Below, in pieces: positions 47,380-57,161 of a DNA stretch of 64,000 bases (its first letter is position 1; each line of letters starts with the position of its first letter). This DNA is from Pseudarthrobacter siccitolerans (GTDB lineage Bacteria; Actinomycetota; Actinomycetes; Actinomycetales; Micrococcaceae): assembly GCF_030823375.1 (NCBI RefSeq), contig NZ_JAUSXB010000002.1, forward strand, positions 7,188 to 71,187, read 5' to 3'. Below the pieces are notes generated by a model. It saw only the letters and a program-made list of their open reading frames with translations, was not told the origin of the DNA and searched no databases. Made by a program: the position numbers and the translations under genes.

Positions 47380-47407
47380 GGCAGGGCCGGCATGTGCCGG
47401 CCCTGCC
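47380..47407. terminator. Long GC-rich hairpin
   Basis: Perfect 13-bp arms GGCAGGGCCGGCA (47380-47392) and TGCCGGCCCTGCC (47395-47407) with a TG loop, followed by GGTTTTCCC. It lies upstream of the excisionase-like gene and could stop transcription in either direction. Confidence 0.65.
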
Positions 47408-47641
47408 TGGTTTTCCCTTGGGCAAAGGAAATCTGTTGTTCAGCTTAGCTGAACTGTTTGTGCTGCTGCCACGGGCAAGGGAACCCCGTTGTTCCTGGTC
47501 CCGCGAGCGGTAGTCCTTGGGTGGTTGTGTCGCGTGAGCGGCGGTCCGCCGCTGGTGAGTGGCTGCTGTGGTTCGCCCTGGGCGGCGGACCGCCCGACTT
47601 CTGGAAGGTTCCTTGCCCGCAGGTGTTGAGTGGCCGGGGGT
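47408..47641. repeat. Intergenic with inverted-repeat element shared with 57396-57475
   Basis: AGCGGCGGTCCGCCGCTGG (47544-47562) is followed by GGGCGGCGGACCGCC (47580-47594) and GACTTCTGGAAG. The same order of GGCGGTCCGCCGC, GGCGGACCGCC and ACTTCTGCAAG occurs at 57402-57463. It is a dispersed repeat with paired inverted units. The rest contains CTTGGGCAAAGGAAATCTG (47418-47436), also seen at 49928-49946. Confidence 0.5.
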
Positions 47642-47673
47642 CTTGCCGGGCGGCGAGGGTTCCGCCCGGCAAG
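47642..47673 (-). terminator. Terminator of the long ParB gene
   Basis: CTTGCCGGGCGG (47642-47653) pairs with CCGCCCGGCAAG (47662-47673). It lies 6 bp past the stop codon. A near-identical stem follows the gene at 57897 (57855-57886). Confidence 0.75.
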
Positions 47674-47679
47674 AAGTCT

Positions 47680-49035
47680 TTATGCGGCCGCGTGCGCCTC
47701 TGCTGATTTGGTCCCGTCGAGGATGATGTTTTCAACTTCCGATGCGACATATCCCCACATGACCAGCTGGTTCAGGTAGTCCCGGTGCGTCTGGGACGGG
47801 GACCGCCACGAGTCCTTGGCGATGGTTTTCTCATACCCTGCGCACACCAGCGCGATCAGGGAGAACTCGGGCCGGGCTTCGGTCCTGGCGACGTGGTCAC
47901 GAAGCGGATTCCACGCCCAGGCGTTGGACTCTTCGACCTTGGCCCCGACCATATCAGCGGCTACCTTGCCGTCGTAGCCGCTGGCCGTTTCGGAGTGGTG
48001 GGTGATGGCGTGAACGGTGAAGTACTGCCAGCCCTTGGGTGCCTGCTTCTTCGACAGCAGGGTTTTGACGAACTCGCGACGGACCTTGGTCGCTGACTCC
48101 ATGCTCTTGTTATTGGCTATCAGGGTTTTTCGTTCGGCCTTTTGCTCCTCAGTCATCGGGCCCTTGTGTGCCTGTGTCCCGCCGCCGTTATAGCGTTCGT
48201 ACTTTGGGGTGAAGCCCAGTTCCTTCCAGTCACTGATGACGGGCTTGGCGTTGTGCTGGCCCCGGTAGTCGGTGCTGATGACATAGGCGTTGGCGTCCTC
48301 ATCGGCGGCCGGTTCACCATCGGCCCGCTTTGCCGCTGAGACGTACAGGTTCTCCTCGTCGGCGTAGTGCCCCGCGTCCTCCACAATTGCTTTGCCCTGG
48401 GCGATGAGTTCCTCAATCAGGGTCGCGTGCCCCGCCTTGGATTCCCGGTCGTCCCGGAGCTTCTGGGCGATGTGGTCAAAGTACTGCGGTTCGTCACGAA
48501 TGACCGATTCAAGCTCCTCGACCGCGTCCTGGTCCCCTTCAAACTCGGTCATTACAAGTGCCATGTCCAGGGTATAGCCGCTCTCGAGGGCCTTGGCTCC
48601 GGTGCTGGATGCTTTGGCTTTGAGAGCACTTTCGACCTTGGTCTTGGTCCGTCCGGTTTTCTTGGCGATCGCGGCCGCCGAGACGCCAATCAGGGAGAGC
48701 TGGTGGTAGGCGTCAGCCTCGTCCGCTTCGGTCAGTTCGGCGCGCTGGATGTTCTCCACCACCTGCGTCACGATGCGCTCGGCTTCCTCGGGCGAGTCGA
48801 TGATCAGGACCGGGATCAGGGGCCGTTCGGCTTCGACGGCGGCCCGGGTGCGGCGCTGACCCATCAGCACGTGCACGATGCCGTCTTCCTTGCGGTGCGC
48901 GATCACCGGTTCCATCACGCCGTGTTCTTTGATGCTGGCAACGAAGTCAGCGGTCAGGGCGGCGTCTTTCCGGACGTTGATGTCCACGGTCAGGGTTGCC
49001 GGGTCGAGCATTTCAAGCGTGGGTGTTGCGTTCAT
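47680..49035 (-). CDS. ParB/Spo0J-family protein, long form
   Basis: A 451-residue ParB-family protein. The N-terminal nuclease-like ParB domain has LTVDINVRKDAALTADFVAS, KEHGVMEPVIAHR and VLMGQRRTRAAVEA (the GxRR box, near 63-73). An HTH follows: QLSLIGVSAAAIAKKTGRTK. The C-terminal 220 residues are specific, with YVISTDYRGQHNAKPVISDW and a segment rich in Lys/Glu. No parA is next to it, so it may not be a partition protein; regulatory ParB-like proteins are common on such plasmids. ATG follows the shared leader with AAGGAGCAACACCAC. Confidence 0.87.
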   Translation of the reverse strand: MNATPTLEMLDPATLTVDINVRKDAALTADFVASIKEHGVMEPVIAHRKEDGIVHVLMGQRRTRAAVEAERPLIPVLIIDSPEEAERIVTQVVENIQRAELTEADEADAYHQLSLIGVSAAAIAKKTGRTKTKVESALKAKASSTGAKALESGYTLDMALVMTEFEGDQDAVEELESVIRDEPQYFDHIAQKLRDDRESKAGHATLIEELIAQGKAIVEDAGHYADEENLYVSAAKRADGEPAADEDANAYVISTDYRGQHNAKPVISDWKELGFTPKYERYNGGGTQAHKGPMTEEQKAERKTLIANNKSMESATKVRREFVKTLLSKKQAPKGWQYFTVHAITHHSETASGYDGKVAADMVGAKVEESNAWAWNPLRDHVARTEARPEFSLIALVCAGYEKTIAKDSWRSPSQTHRDYLNQLVMWGYVASEVENIILDGTKSAEAHAAA

Positions 49036-49405
49036 GTGGTGTTGCTCCTTTTTGCCCAAGGATTGTGGTGGGTGGGGCGGCTTTGGTGACCGGCCAGCTT
49101 CCCCTCTCCCCCCGTTGTTTTTTGGTTGCTGGCAAGCTTGCTTGCTCGGCGGCCGACGGAGCCCTGTCTACCCACAGGGCAAGGGGCTGGACATTTCCCG
49201 GAGGAAATCAGCGACGAAGGAGCGCCGCAGGGAAATTCCTGCGCCGCAGGCCCCGACGAAGGAGGGGCTAGACAGGGTGGAGCGGACGCCTAGAATCCGC
49301 AGGACAGCAACCAAAAAACGTCGTAGACACACCAGGTTCAGGGGGTCCGGAGCTCTGCGACGGCGCCCCCTGAACCCCACAGCCGGCCGCGCCAGCGGAC
49401 GCCCG
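49036..49405 (-). repeat. Leader repeat copy A (R1) plus R2 hairpin block
   Basis: The 5' leader of the ParB gene. The first 270 bp are nearly the same as 58326-58600 and clearly related to 51298-51565. It includes AAGGAG before the ATG, a TTGGGCAAAAAGGAG segment, a C-rich/A6 block and a hairpin (GCAGG 49227-49231 with CCTGC 49238-49242). Beyond it lies R2: CGTCGTAGA (49321), GGTTCAGGGGG (49337-49347), TCTGCGACG (49356-49364) and CCCCCTGAACC (49368-49378). Confidence 0.75.
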
Positions 49406-49435
49406 TTCTCATCTTTGGTCCTTTAGGCTTGGGCC

Positions 49436-49624
49436 ATGAATAACGCCAGAAGAGCAACGCTCATTTGGTCGCTGGGGGCAGTTATTTTCTCTCTCATCGG
49501 CGTATCCATCGCACTGAGCTCCAACGGAGCCTGGTACTCCATAGTTTCGGCCGTCGTCCTTCTTCTTGCGGGCGTCACCTTCGCTGCCCGGGCCGTTTTA
49601 TCCCTGCGCGCATCGGGCGCGTAG
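49436..49624 (+). CDS. Small two-helix membrane protein
   Basis: A 62-residue protein with two membrane helices: TLIWSLGAVIFSLIGVSIAL and WYSIVSAVVLLLAGVTFAAR. ATG 49436 is used; no strong ribosome-binding site. It lies 40 bp before another small membrane protein gene. Function unknown. Confidence 0.6.
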   Translation: MNNARRATLIWSLGAVIFSLIGVSIALSSNGAWYSIVSAVVLLLAGVTFAARAVLSLRASGA

Positions 49625-49664
49625 GTCATCCTGGACACCGGCCACAGCAGTAAGTCGCGGACCG

Positions 49665-49877
49665 ATGGCAGGTGAACAACCCGCCACCGGCAGTGGCTGG
49701 CGCCTGTCCGGGAGGTCATTAAAGATCCTGGCTGTGGTGTTCACGGCTGCCGCCGTCGGGTCGATGGTGTTGGTGGCCGTGGACCTGACCGTTGGTCGGC
49801 CTGCTTCGGGCGATGTCTTCATCGCTTTCCTGAATAGCCTGACGGCCGTGACGTTGTGGCGGCTGAGCTCCAAATAG
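49665..49877 (+). CDS. Small two-helix membrane protein
   Basis: A 70-residue protein: polar start (AGEQPATGSGWRLSGRSLK), helix ILAVVFTAAAVGSMVLVAVD, then a short loop and VFIAFLNSLTAVTLWRLSS. It probably forms a pair with the gene at 49436. A terminator at 49890 follows. Function unknown. Confidence 0.55.
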   Translation: MAGEQPATGSGWRLSGRSLKILAVVFTAAAVGSMVLVAVDLTVGRPASGDVFIAFLNSLTAVTLWRLSSK

Positions 49878-49889
49878 TCGCGGACATGA

Positions 49890-49919
49890 CGAAGGGGCCG
49901 GCGCAGGCCGGCCCCTTCG
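49890..49919. terminator. Strong terminator
   Basis: Perfect 13-bp arms CGAAGGGGCCGGC (49890-49902) and GCCGGCCCCTTCG (49907-49919) with loop GCAG and TTGTCTT after it. Confidence 0.8.
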
Positions 49920-49971
49920 TTGTCTTCCTTGGGCAAAGGAAATCTGGGGCAGCGTCTTTGCTGCGGGTAGT

Positions 49972-50121
49972 TCAGAAGTTCCCGGGCGCTTCATCCCAGG
50001 AGATATTCACAGGGCCGGTCTTTTCACCGGCGGTCAGCAGCAGTAGCTCAGCGATTTCTTCTGCCGGGCTGGTGTCCGGGTCCGGCTGATCGTCCTCGGT
50101 CAGAATGAATTCAGTGCCCAT
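49972..50121 (-). CDS. Small acidic protein, 49 aa
   Basis: ATG at the complement of 50119-50121 to TGA 49972-49974: MGTEFILTEDDQPDPDTSPA, then EEIAELLLLTAGEKTGPVNI and SWDEAPGNF. AAGGGAA lies about 8 bases upstream. Acidic and globular-looking. It lies downstream of the DUF4192 gene on the same strand. Function unknown. Confidence 0.55.
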   Translation of the reverse strand: MGTEFILTEDDQPDPDTSPAEEIAELLLLTAGEKTGPVNISWDEAPGNF

Positions 50122-50316
50122 GCTCGCGTTCCCTTGGTCGGTGCAGTGTTTCTGGCTTCACTGTATCCGTGGTTTCTGCGCGCTTGCTGGGTCTGGTGGC
50201 TGCGCCCGCGCCAGCGTTATGGCGGCCGGCGGAGCGGAGCGGGGGAGGCCGCCCGGCCACGGGAACAGGGGCCGGACCGGGATCGTGTGGTGATCCCTGG
50301 CCCGGCCCGTTTCTTG

Positions 50317-51297
50317 CTAGATGATGCGGCGCTTGTAGGAGGTTGCAGCGTCCCGGGCGACCTCGGCGAGGGATCCGCGGTTGATCAGTTCCCGCAGCAG
50401 GACGGCCAGCCGGAAATCGGGGATGTCCGCGGCCGCGTGTTTGAGGTAGCGGTCGGCCTGGGTGCCGTTGCCTTTGAGCCATTCCAGCCAACCCATCAGG
50501 GTCAGCATCGGTGCACGCTGGCCTGCCGGTACCGCTTTCATTAGCTCGAACGCGAGGGCTTCGGCCCGGTCCACGCGGTCCCAGTCCGGCCTTCCGGTGA
50601 ACTTTCCGAACATCACGTCGCCAAAGCTGCCGTTGTGGGTGGTGATGGTGTCCCGGAACAGATAGTCGCGGATGTGCCTGTGCTGGAAGGCTGCCGCCAG
50701 CGCGCGGGCGGTCTCGGCATCAGGGATTTCAGCTGCGTCCAAGACAGCGGCCCACGTCCCGCATGCGGCTTCGAAGTCTTCGAAGGTCCCCTCCGGGGCT
50801 TCGACCGGCATTGCCCACCTGCCCAGCAATGCAGGGTTGTACACGTCAATATCGGTAGTGCTGCCAAAGTAGGTCAGGGTCGCTTTGGCGGCGCTGTCTC
50901 GGATCTGATCCAGCGGGCGCTGTTCATCGGTACCGAACTCTGCCCAGTAGCTCGAAGTCACCAGCCACACGTTGCGGACAGGCATCCGTGCGCTGGCCAG
51001 TTCGTTGACCAGCGTGGCGACGTGGTCGGCGTAGGGGTAGCCGTAGCTTGGGTTTTCGTCTGCGTAGACGATGACGTAGGACGCGGTGGCCTCCTCATCA
51101 TTTGCTGCATGGCTGGTCAGGGTCTGCGCGTAGTTCAGCGGCTCCACGAACATTGGTACGTCCACGCGCAGGGTGGCACCAAGCTTGCCGCCGCGGGCGG
51201 TGAGGACCACGAAGGACTCGGTCGGGGTTTTGCCCAACAGGTGCGGGACGGTGGCGAGCAGGTCGGCGGGGCCGGTGATGTTCAGTTTCTCGTTCAT
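50317..51297 (-). CDS. DUF4192-family protein
   Basis: A 326-residue protein of the DUF4192 family, widespread in actinobacteria. It starts MNEKLNITGPADLLATVPHL with LGKTPTESFVVLTARGGKLG, then ASYVIVYADENPSYGYPY, and a helical C-terminal half (MLTLMGWLEWLKGNGTQADR). Function is not established. The start follows the shared leader repeat (copy B) with AAAGGAGCAACACC. Past its stop a long imperfect hairpin (CGGGATC/GATCCC with GGGCC arms, about 50268-50309) can terminate it. Confidence 0.82.
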   Translation of the reverse strand: MNEKLNITGPADLLATVPHLLGKTPTESFVVLTARGGKLGATLRVDVPMFVEPLNYAQTLTSHAANDEEATASYVIVYADENPSYGYPYADHVATLVNELASARMPVRNVWLVTSSYWAEFGTDEQRPLDQIRDSAAKATLTYFGSTTDIDVYNPALLGRWAMPVEAPEGTFEDFEAACGTWAAVLDAAEIPDAETARALAAAFQHRHIRDYLFRDTITTHNGSFGDVMFGKFTGRPDWDRVDRAEALAFELMKAVPAGQRAPMLTLMGWLEWLKGNGTQADRYLKHAAADIPDFRLAVLLRELINRGSLAEVARDAATSYKRRII

Positions 51298-51565
51298 GGT
51301 GTTGCTCCTTTGTGCCCAAGGATTGAGGTGGGTGGGGCGACCAATGGTGACCGGCCAGCTCCCCTGTTCCCCCCGTTGTTTTTTGGCTGCTGGCGAAGCT
51401 TGCGGAGCTGTGCCCGTGGAGTCCCGTCTACCCGCAGGGCAAGGCACGGAAAATCTTCGGAGGAAATCAGCGAGGAACGAGCGCCGGAGAAGAATTTCCG
51501 GACCGCAGGCCCCGGAGGAACGGAGGGGCTAGAGGGGCCGGAACGGGCACGTACAATCCGAAGGA
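51298..51565 (-). repeat. Leader repeat copy B (R1)
   Basis: The 5' leader of the DUF4192 gene. It shares AAGGAG, the GCCCAAGGATTGAGGTGGGTGG block, the CCCCCCGTTGTTTTTTGG block and the hairpin CCGGA (51484-51488) / TCCGG (51497-51501) with copies A and C, but diverges more. It has no R2 block. Confidence 0.7.
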
Positions 51566-52209
51566 ATCTCAATGATGTTGTCAACGGATTTGTGCGTTGA
51601 TAGCTAATGCCGGTTTCCTAGTGGTACGATCCGGCGTGGCTTTGCCTGACAGCAACTGCCGGGTTGGGGCTCGGTTGCTGCGTCGTTGAACTTGATTGCG
51701 GCAAGCGTGTGTAATTTGGTGTCCGGATGGAAGGTTTGGCCGGCAGGTCTCGATAGCGATGGGACAAGACGGCAGGCGAGCCCGGCTGCCGCCATGTCTC
51801 GTAAGCCGGGAGGCTCTTGGTCCTGATCGGAGCCAGCATCATGGCGAGCGGTTTCAGATCACCGGGAATTCATAAGGGGTCTGAAATGTCATGAACCGTC
51901 CCCGTGATCCGGGCCCTGCTTCTGCGACAGTTCGCGCACTACTCGGCCATCGCCGCCAGCGGCTGCCCTTCCCTGGACGAGAACCGGTAAGTCCAGTTCG
52001 ATATCGCCCACGGCCCCAAGGGCCCGGTGGCTGAGAACATCCGCCAACTCTAGGATGCCCCGGTCATTTTTGGCCCGGCAAACTGCTGACCTGACTCCCG
52101 AAAACGTCCCTGGGGTGCCCACGGCTATGCAGGTTTGTGGGGCCAACGACGGCTGGAGGAAGCGCCCCGGTCTTAGAGGGCGTTCGCGTCGCCGTCCCCG
52201 TCTCACTCC
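51566..52209. other. Intergenic, only decayed coding remnants
   Basis: No intact gene. Around 51903-52053 the plus strand reads VIRALLLRQFAHYSAIAASG, a stop, then VQFDIAHGPKGPVAENIRQL; this looks like a broken coding relic. The rest shows no clear signal. Confidence 0.4.
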
Positions 52210-52258
52210 GGTGACGGGCGGGCCCGAAAATTTTTCCGGAGCCGGGGCCCGCGTCACC
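52210..52258 (-). terminator. Terminator of the surface protein gene
   Basis: Outer arms GGTGACG (52210-52216) and CGTCACC (52252-52258), inner arms GGGCCC (52220-52225) and GGGCCC (52245-52250), around an A/T-rich loop with AAAATTTTTCC. It lies 12 bp past the stop. Confidence 0.7.
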
Positions 52259-52269
52259 GCATGTAGATG

Positions 52270-55026
52270 TTACTTCAAGGAGACTGCGCGGCTGGCGGAA
52301 CCGCCGAGGCTGCTTTTGACTGTGATGTTCTGCGGGTTGGTTGTTGCGCTGAGCTCGCCGCGGTAGCGGCCGGCGCCATCGTTGATGAGGGTTCCGATCA
52401 GGGTACCGGTTGCTGTGACGTAGGCCCGCAGGACGGCGGTTGAATTGGTGCTGGTGGCGCCCACCCGGAGGATGCGTTTGCCGGCGTCGTACTCCGCTTG
52501 CTGGATGGCCACGCTGTCAGCGGCCTGGGTAGTGGGGGGGTTTATCGTCAGGACGGCGGAGCGTGTCGTGCCTCCGCCCGTCGCGCTGATCGTCGCGCTG
52601 CTGGCCGCCGTCACCGTACTGGTTGTCACGGGGAACGTGGTGCTCGTGGCTCCGGCTGGAACCGTGACGCTGGCCGGAACGGTGGCCACTGCCGTGTTGC
52701 TGCTGCTGAGGGAAACGGGTGCCCCCGCGGACGGTGCGGCTGCGGAGAGTGTGAGCGTTGCTGTCGAGGTGCCGCCGCCCGTCACGGTACCCGGGTTGAG
52801 TGCCAGCGCCGCGACCGAGACTACGGGTCCACCGGCGGGATGCACGGTGAGCGTGGTGGAGACGGTCACTCCCGCGCCGATGGCGGAAATGGTCACGACA
52901 GTGGAAGCGGCCGGGGCCGTGGTGGTGATGCTGAAGGAGGCGGCGACGCCGAAGCTGCCGATCTGGGCGTAGGCCGGGACCTGGGCGATCTCAGGGTTGC
53001 TGCTGGTGAGGCGCATCTGCACATCGTGGCCCTGGCTCGCAGCGATCCGAACGGTCCCGGTGGCTCCGGCAGTGCCGACGGTTTCGGCGCGGTCCAGGAT
53101 CAGCGATGTTGGTGACTGCTGAGGGTACAGGGTCAGGGGCGCCGAAACGGTGGTGCCGTTCAGGGTCGCTGAGATCGTGACTGTCGTTGTCGCGGTGACT
53201 TCGCTGGTGGGAATTGATACCGGCAGGGAGAAACTGCCTGCCGGGGCGGTTACGGTGGCCGGCGGGGTGGCCAGTGGTGAATCACTGGAGAGGTTGACGG
53301 TCAGGCCGCCTGCCGGAACTTTGCCGGTGAACTCCAGGAACGCCCCGGCCGGCAGCCCGCCGGTGCTGTCGCAGCAGAAGGAGAGCCGTTTGAGAGTGGT
53401 CGGATGAACGGTGAAGTTGAAGGACGCCGATGAGGATCCGAGGGTAGCCGTGAGGGTGACAGGGGTGGGCTGGAGCACTTCGCCGGCGATCAGGGTGAAG
53501 GTCGTGAAGGCGGTACCGGCCGGAACGGTGACAGAGGCCGGGTGGCTGGCGCCGGAGGCCGGGCTGCTGGCGAGGCTCACGACCGCGCCGCCGGCGGGTG
53601 CGGCTGTGGTGAGCTGGATGGACCCTGTAATTTCCTGGCCGCTGAAAAGTGAGTCAGCGCCGGGGCACGGGTTCTGACAGGGCGGGGCTCCGAGCCAGAC
53701 TGACTGCACGGCCGCAGCGGTGTTGGCAATGGTGAAGGAGCGCGGTACGGACCAGTCGGTCACCGCAGAGGTGGTCGGTGAGGCGTCGCCCTGGTGGGAA
53801 CGGACCCGCCAGAACTTCGTTCCCGAGGTCAGGGACAGCACCTGCCGCTGTGAGGGGGTGATCTGCGGGATGTGGTCCTCGATGTCGGTGAATGAGGAGT
53901 TCCGGGAGATTTCCACCTCGTAGCCGGTGTCCTGGGGGTTTGGTACGTCGCTCCAGTCGAGGGTCACCGGCAGGGTGACGGTGGCTCCGTCCGCCGGAGC
54001 CAGTCCGGTGGGTGCCGGCGGAAGAGGAGCGGTATAGGAAATAATGAAGGACACCGTATTCGACGGGATCCCGCGGTTGCCGTTGACGTCGATGGCGACC
54101 ACCCGGGCGAAGTACGTGCCTTGTTCACAGCCGCCGCAGAAGTCCCCTATGACCAGTCCCGTTGACGTGGTTTCAATGTTGTCGATTTTAATCGAGCCGG
54201 CAGGGAAGGTTGAGTCCTTGGAGGCAACAAATTCGTACTTCACTGCCCGTACCGCGGCCGTCCAGGTGAAGCCAAAGCTCTCGAAGGGATGGAAGGAGCT
54301 GCCGTACGGCGGGAGGCTCAGGACCGAGGTGCCTGGCTGGTCGGCGGTGGCCCCGGTGACAATGAAAGAACGTGCCGCCGAGAACGCGCTGGAGCGAAGC
54401 TCCCCGTCCACTGCCTGGACCCGCCAGAAGTAGGTCCCGTTGACCAGGCCGCTGACGCTGGCTTGGGTGGTGTTGGGCGCCGTCGAGTCCCTGAGGACGA
54501 GGCTCGTGAAAGCCGATGAGGAGCTGATCTGCCAGTTATACCCGCCGTTGAGGGATGCCGGATCGAGCACCTGGCTCCAGGAAATGGTGAACGGTGTGGT
54601 GACGCTCGCACTGTTTGCGGGCGATAGCAGCACCGGGGCGGGGGGCCCTGTCGGGGGCGGCGGGGTGGTTACCGTGCAGCCGGTCAGGCGGGCGCTGGTC
54701 GCTGCCGCTGAGCCGTCGTTGACATCCACGGTGCAGTCCGCGGGGGCTGTGAAACCGGACCGGTCAACCTTGAAGCGGCCGGCGCCGTCGCTGGTCGCCA
54801 TCTGCACGCCGTCCACGGTGATCGGCCTGTTCGCTATGGCATTGCCTTCGATCCGGAGCCTGCCGCCGGTGCTATCGGCCTTCGAGATGGTCACTGCTGC
54901 CTGGCTGATACCCGGAGTCGCGATCACCATCAGCAAACCAAGCACCACGCTCAGCATGGCCGCCAGCCACCTGCGGCGTCCTTGGCCGCTGCCCGATGAG
55001 TGGGTTCCTGAGGCTGAGGTGTCCAT
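52270..55026 (-). CDS. Large secreted repeat protein (FnIII-like and Big-like domains)
   Basis: A 918-residue exported protein. Signal peptide: RRRWLAAMLSVVLGLLMVIA ending near TPGISQAAV. Then a small domain (about 45-115), three FnIII-like domains to about 430 (repeating WRVQAVDGELRSS, YFARVVAIDVNG, FWRVRSHQGD), and four or five Ig-like/Big-like repeats, with recurring VPAGT/VPAGA and TATLxxSS segments. No LPxTG or membrane anchor is seen at the C-terminus (ASRAVSLK), so it is probably secreted. A role in surface adhesion is inferred. It stands alone. Confidence 0.82.
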   Translation of the reverse strand: MDTSASGTHSSGSGQGRRRWLAAMLSVVLGLLMVIATPGISQAAVTISKADSTGGRLRIEGNAIANRPITVDGVQMATSDGAGRFKVDRSGFTAPADCTVDVNDGSAAATSARLTGCTVTTPPPPTGPPAPVLLSPANSASVTTPFTISWSQVLDPASLNGGYNWQISSSSAFTSLVLRDSTAPNTTQASVSGLVNGTYFWRVQAVDGELRSSAFSAARSFIVTGATADQPGTSVLSLPPYGSSFHPFESFGFTWTAAVRAVKYEFVASKDSTFPAGSIKIDNIETTSTGLVIGDFCGGCEQGTYFARVVAIDVNGNRGIPSNTVSFIISYTAPLPPAPTGLAPADGATVTLPVTLDWSDVPNPQDTGYEVEISRNSSFTDIEDHIPQITPSQRQVLSLTSGTKFWRVRSHQGDASPTTSAVTDWSVPRSFTIANTAAAVQSVWLGAPPCQNPCPGADSLFSGQEITGSIQLTTAAPAGGAVVSLASSPASGASHPASVTVPAGTAFTTFTLIAGEVLQPTPVTLTATLGSSSASFNFTVHPTTLKRLSFCCDSTGGLPAGAFLEFTGKVPAGGLTVNLSSDSPLATPPATVTAPAGSFSLPVSIPTSEVTATTTVTISATLNGTTVSAPLTLYPQQSPTSLILDRAETVGTAGATGTVRIAASQGHDVQMRLTSSNPEIAQVPAYAQIGSFGVAASFSITTTAPAASTVVTISAIGAGVTVSTTLTVHPAGGPVVSVAALALNPGTVTGGGTSTATLTLSAAAPSAGAPVSLSSSNTAVATVPASVTVPAGATSTTFPVTTSTVTAASSATISATGGGTTRSAVLTINPPTTQAADSVAIQQAEYDAGKRILRVGATSTNSTAVLRAYVTATGTLIGTLINDGAGRYRGELSATTNPQNITVKSSLGGSASRAVSLK

Positions 55027-55487
55027 CGCTGTCTCCTTGTTGCTGGCGGGAGACCGGCTGCATTGCACGGTCGCCCTGCAATCAAGGTAAGCGAATAAAC
55101 TCGCATAAACCTTGGATAAACCCTGTATCCGCTTGTCCCTCGACAGCCCTCATCGGGGCCTGCATCTCTTAAGAACCCCTGTTGAGTCTTGGGACCCCCT
55201 GTTAAGGAGGGCGGTCGTAATTTACGGTGGCCTTTGGAGGGCCCAGGATCGTTCTGGTTTTCGGCTGGGCGTCATGGCCCGTGAAGGAGACCGTCCCCCG
55301 CCTGTCTCCCAAGCAGCACCGATTGAAGGAATTGGTCGCGGGAAGAGAACGGTGTGCAGCACCGGATTCGTCCCGGGCAGGCAGGCACCGGATGACTTAT
55401 CGGCGCGGGAACTGCATCCTTCGGCGGGTTCGACAGCGCAAAGAAAGCCGCCAACTATGCCGGTGCACCCCCTCGAACTGGTCCTCC
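55027..55487. other. Promoter region of the surface protein and non-coding sequence
   Basis: The 5' side of the surface protein gene, then about 350 bases without a convincing gene. Frames here are shadow-like. Confidence 0.4.
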
Positions 55488-55640
55488 GGGACGATGAACC
55501 AGCCGCACCGGGACCTCAGCAAGGAAGGACCGTCGCCGCTGCGCCTGGCCTTCTACCAGGCCGGCAACGTCGCCGGACCATGAACCCGCAGCTGGCTGCG
55601 TCCTATCGCTGGCTCATGACCAACAGCACCCTCGCCCCGC
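55488..55640 (+). pseudogene. Degraded IS110-type transposase C-terminal fragment
   Basis: One plus frame reads NQPHRDLSKEGPSPLRLAFY, then QAGNVA; after a one-base shift a second frame reads MNPQLAASYRWLMTNST. The order (PSPLRLAFYQAGN, DPQLAxxYxxLM) matches the end of IS110/IS1111-type transposases as I know them. It is unlike the intact transposase next to it, so it is the relic of a different element. Confidence 0.4.
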
Positions 55641-55718
55641 CATGCCCCCAATACCTTCGGCTTGCACGAGACACGCCAAAAAGGGCTGCCAAAACCACGC
55701 CAAAAATGGAGTGTCTCG

Positions 55719-56936
55719 TCAGGCCGCTATGGATGCCGCCCCTGTGGGAACCGGGGTGTAGGTGGCGCCGTCGCGGAGCATGGCCCAGAGGACGTTGAGC
55801 CGACGGCGGGCAAGGGAGAGCATGGCCTGGATGTGGGTTTTTCCCTCGGTGCGTTTTCGGTCGTAATAGCCCCGTGAGGCGGGGCAGCTCTTCAGGGCCG
55901 AAAGCGAAGACAGGTAGAAGACGCGCAGCAGCCGCCGGTCGTAGCGCCGGGGACGGTGGTGGTTGCCGGTGATTCTGCCGGAGTCTCTGGGTGCGGGGGC
56001 GAGTCCGGCGACGCCGGCGAACCGGTCCGCGGTTTCAAAGACAGTCAAGTCTCCGCCGGTGGCGCCGAGGAACTCGGCGGCGAGGACGGGTCCGAAGCCG
56101 GGCATGCTGAGCAGGGCCTGGGCGTGCCGGTGTCCGGTGACCTTCTCGCTGATCAGCGCATCAAGGCCGGCCAGCTCCTTGTCCAGCGCGATGATTTCCT
56201 GGGCGAGGGCTGCGACGATCACTTCCCCGACATGCTGGGCCGGAACGGTGGTGTGCTGGGATTTCGCGGCGTCCATGGCGACCTCGGCCACCGCGGCGGA
56301 CGAGCGGGCGCCGTGTTTCTTCAGCCAGGCATGGAGTCTGGTTTGGCCGGTGCGGCGGATCCCGTCGGGGGTGCGGTGTTTGGTGAGCAGCAGCAGGGCG
56401 GCTTTGGAGCGGCTGTAGTCAAAGGCCCGCTCCAGCGCGGGGAAGTATTCCAGCAGCTGGGCCTGCAGGCGGTTGATCGCCCGGGTCCGGTCCGCGGCTT
56501 TGTCGGCCCGCCGGGAGGTGAGGATCCGCAGCCCGGTGCTGGTCTCGTCCCCGGCCCGGAGCGGCTGCAGGTCTTTGCGCATCCTCGCCTGGCCGGCGAT
56601 CACGGCGGCGTCCTTGGCGTCGGTTTTGCCTTCCCCGCGGTAGAGCCGGGAGGCGTGGTGGACAATCCGGCCCGGGATGTAGAGGATGTCCTGGCCATGG
56701 GCGAGGAGCAGGGCGATCAGCAGCGCCGGTCCGCCGTGGTTCAGGTCCGTTGCCCAGACCACCTCGCCCCCGTCCCCGAGTTTCAGGACGTTGGCGATGA
56801 GCTCGAGCAGGGCCGGTTCGTCGTTGGGGATTTTCTGCGAGAGCAGACGGTTTCCGTCGGCGTCGATCACGACGCAGTGATGATGGGCTTTGCCGGCGTC
56901 GATACCGGCCCACAATTTCACCAAAACAGCCTCCAT
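55719..56936 (-). mobile_element. IS110-family transposase
   Basis: A 405-residue DEDD-type transposase. The N-terminal RuvC-like domain starts LWAGIDAGKAHHHCVVIDAD (Asp13), with KTDAKDAAVIA near 103. The C-terminal Tnp20-like domain has LLSMPGFGPVLAAEFLGATG and FAGVAGLAPAPRDSGRITG with its Ser. YYDRKRTEGKTHIQAMLSLA ends the domain. ATG at the complement of 56934-56936. The element probably extends about 220 bp upstream (to about 57158) and some tens of bases downstream. IS110 elements leave no long terminal inverted repeats. Confidence 0.93.
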
Positions 56937-57160
56937 TCCCTTGGTTACAGGTGCCCGGCAGATAACCGCGCCGTCGTGTCCTTATCCGGCGATCATGTCG
57001 CGTCTCTCAATCAGCGGTCGGGTCATCGCGGGGCGGCGGGCGGCCAATCCTTCGAAGCCGTCACGACGTGGATCGTCCGGCACAGCAGCCAAAGCCATAC
57101 CCGCCTCCCCCGGGTAGCCACGACCCTACAACGGCCACGGAAAACTACCCGGCAACAACA
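56937..57160 (-). ncRNA. IS110 non-coding end, candidate bridge RNA region
   Basis: About 220 bases of non-coding sequence upstream of the transposase. In the IS110 group the corresponding end encodes a structured guide (bridge) RNA with target- and donor-binding loops. Here I see GC-rich stems and GCGGGGCGGCGGGCGGCC, but cannot fold it reliably. The outer end abuts a truncated R2 repeat (57162), marking the insertion boundary. Confidence 0.4.
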
Positions 57161-57161
57161 T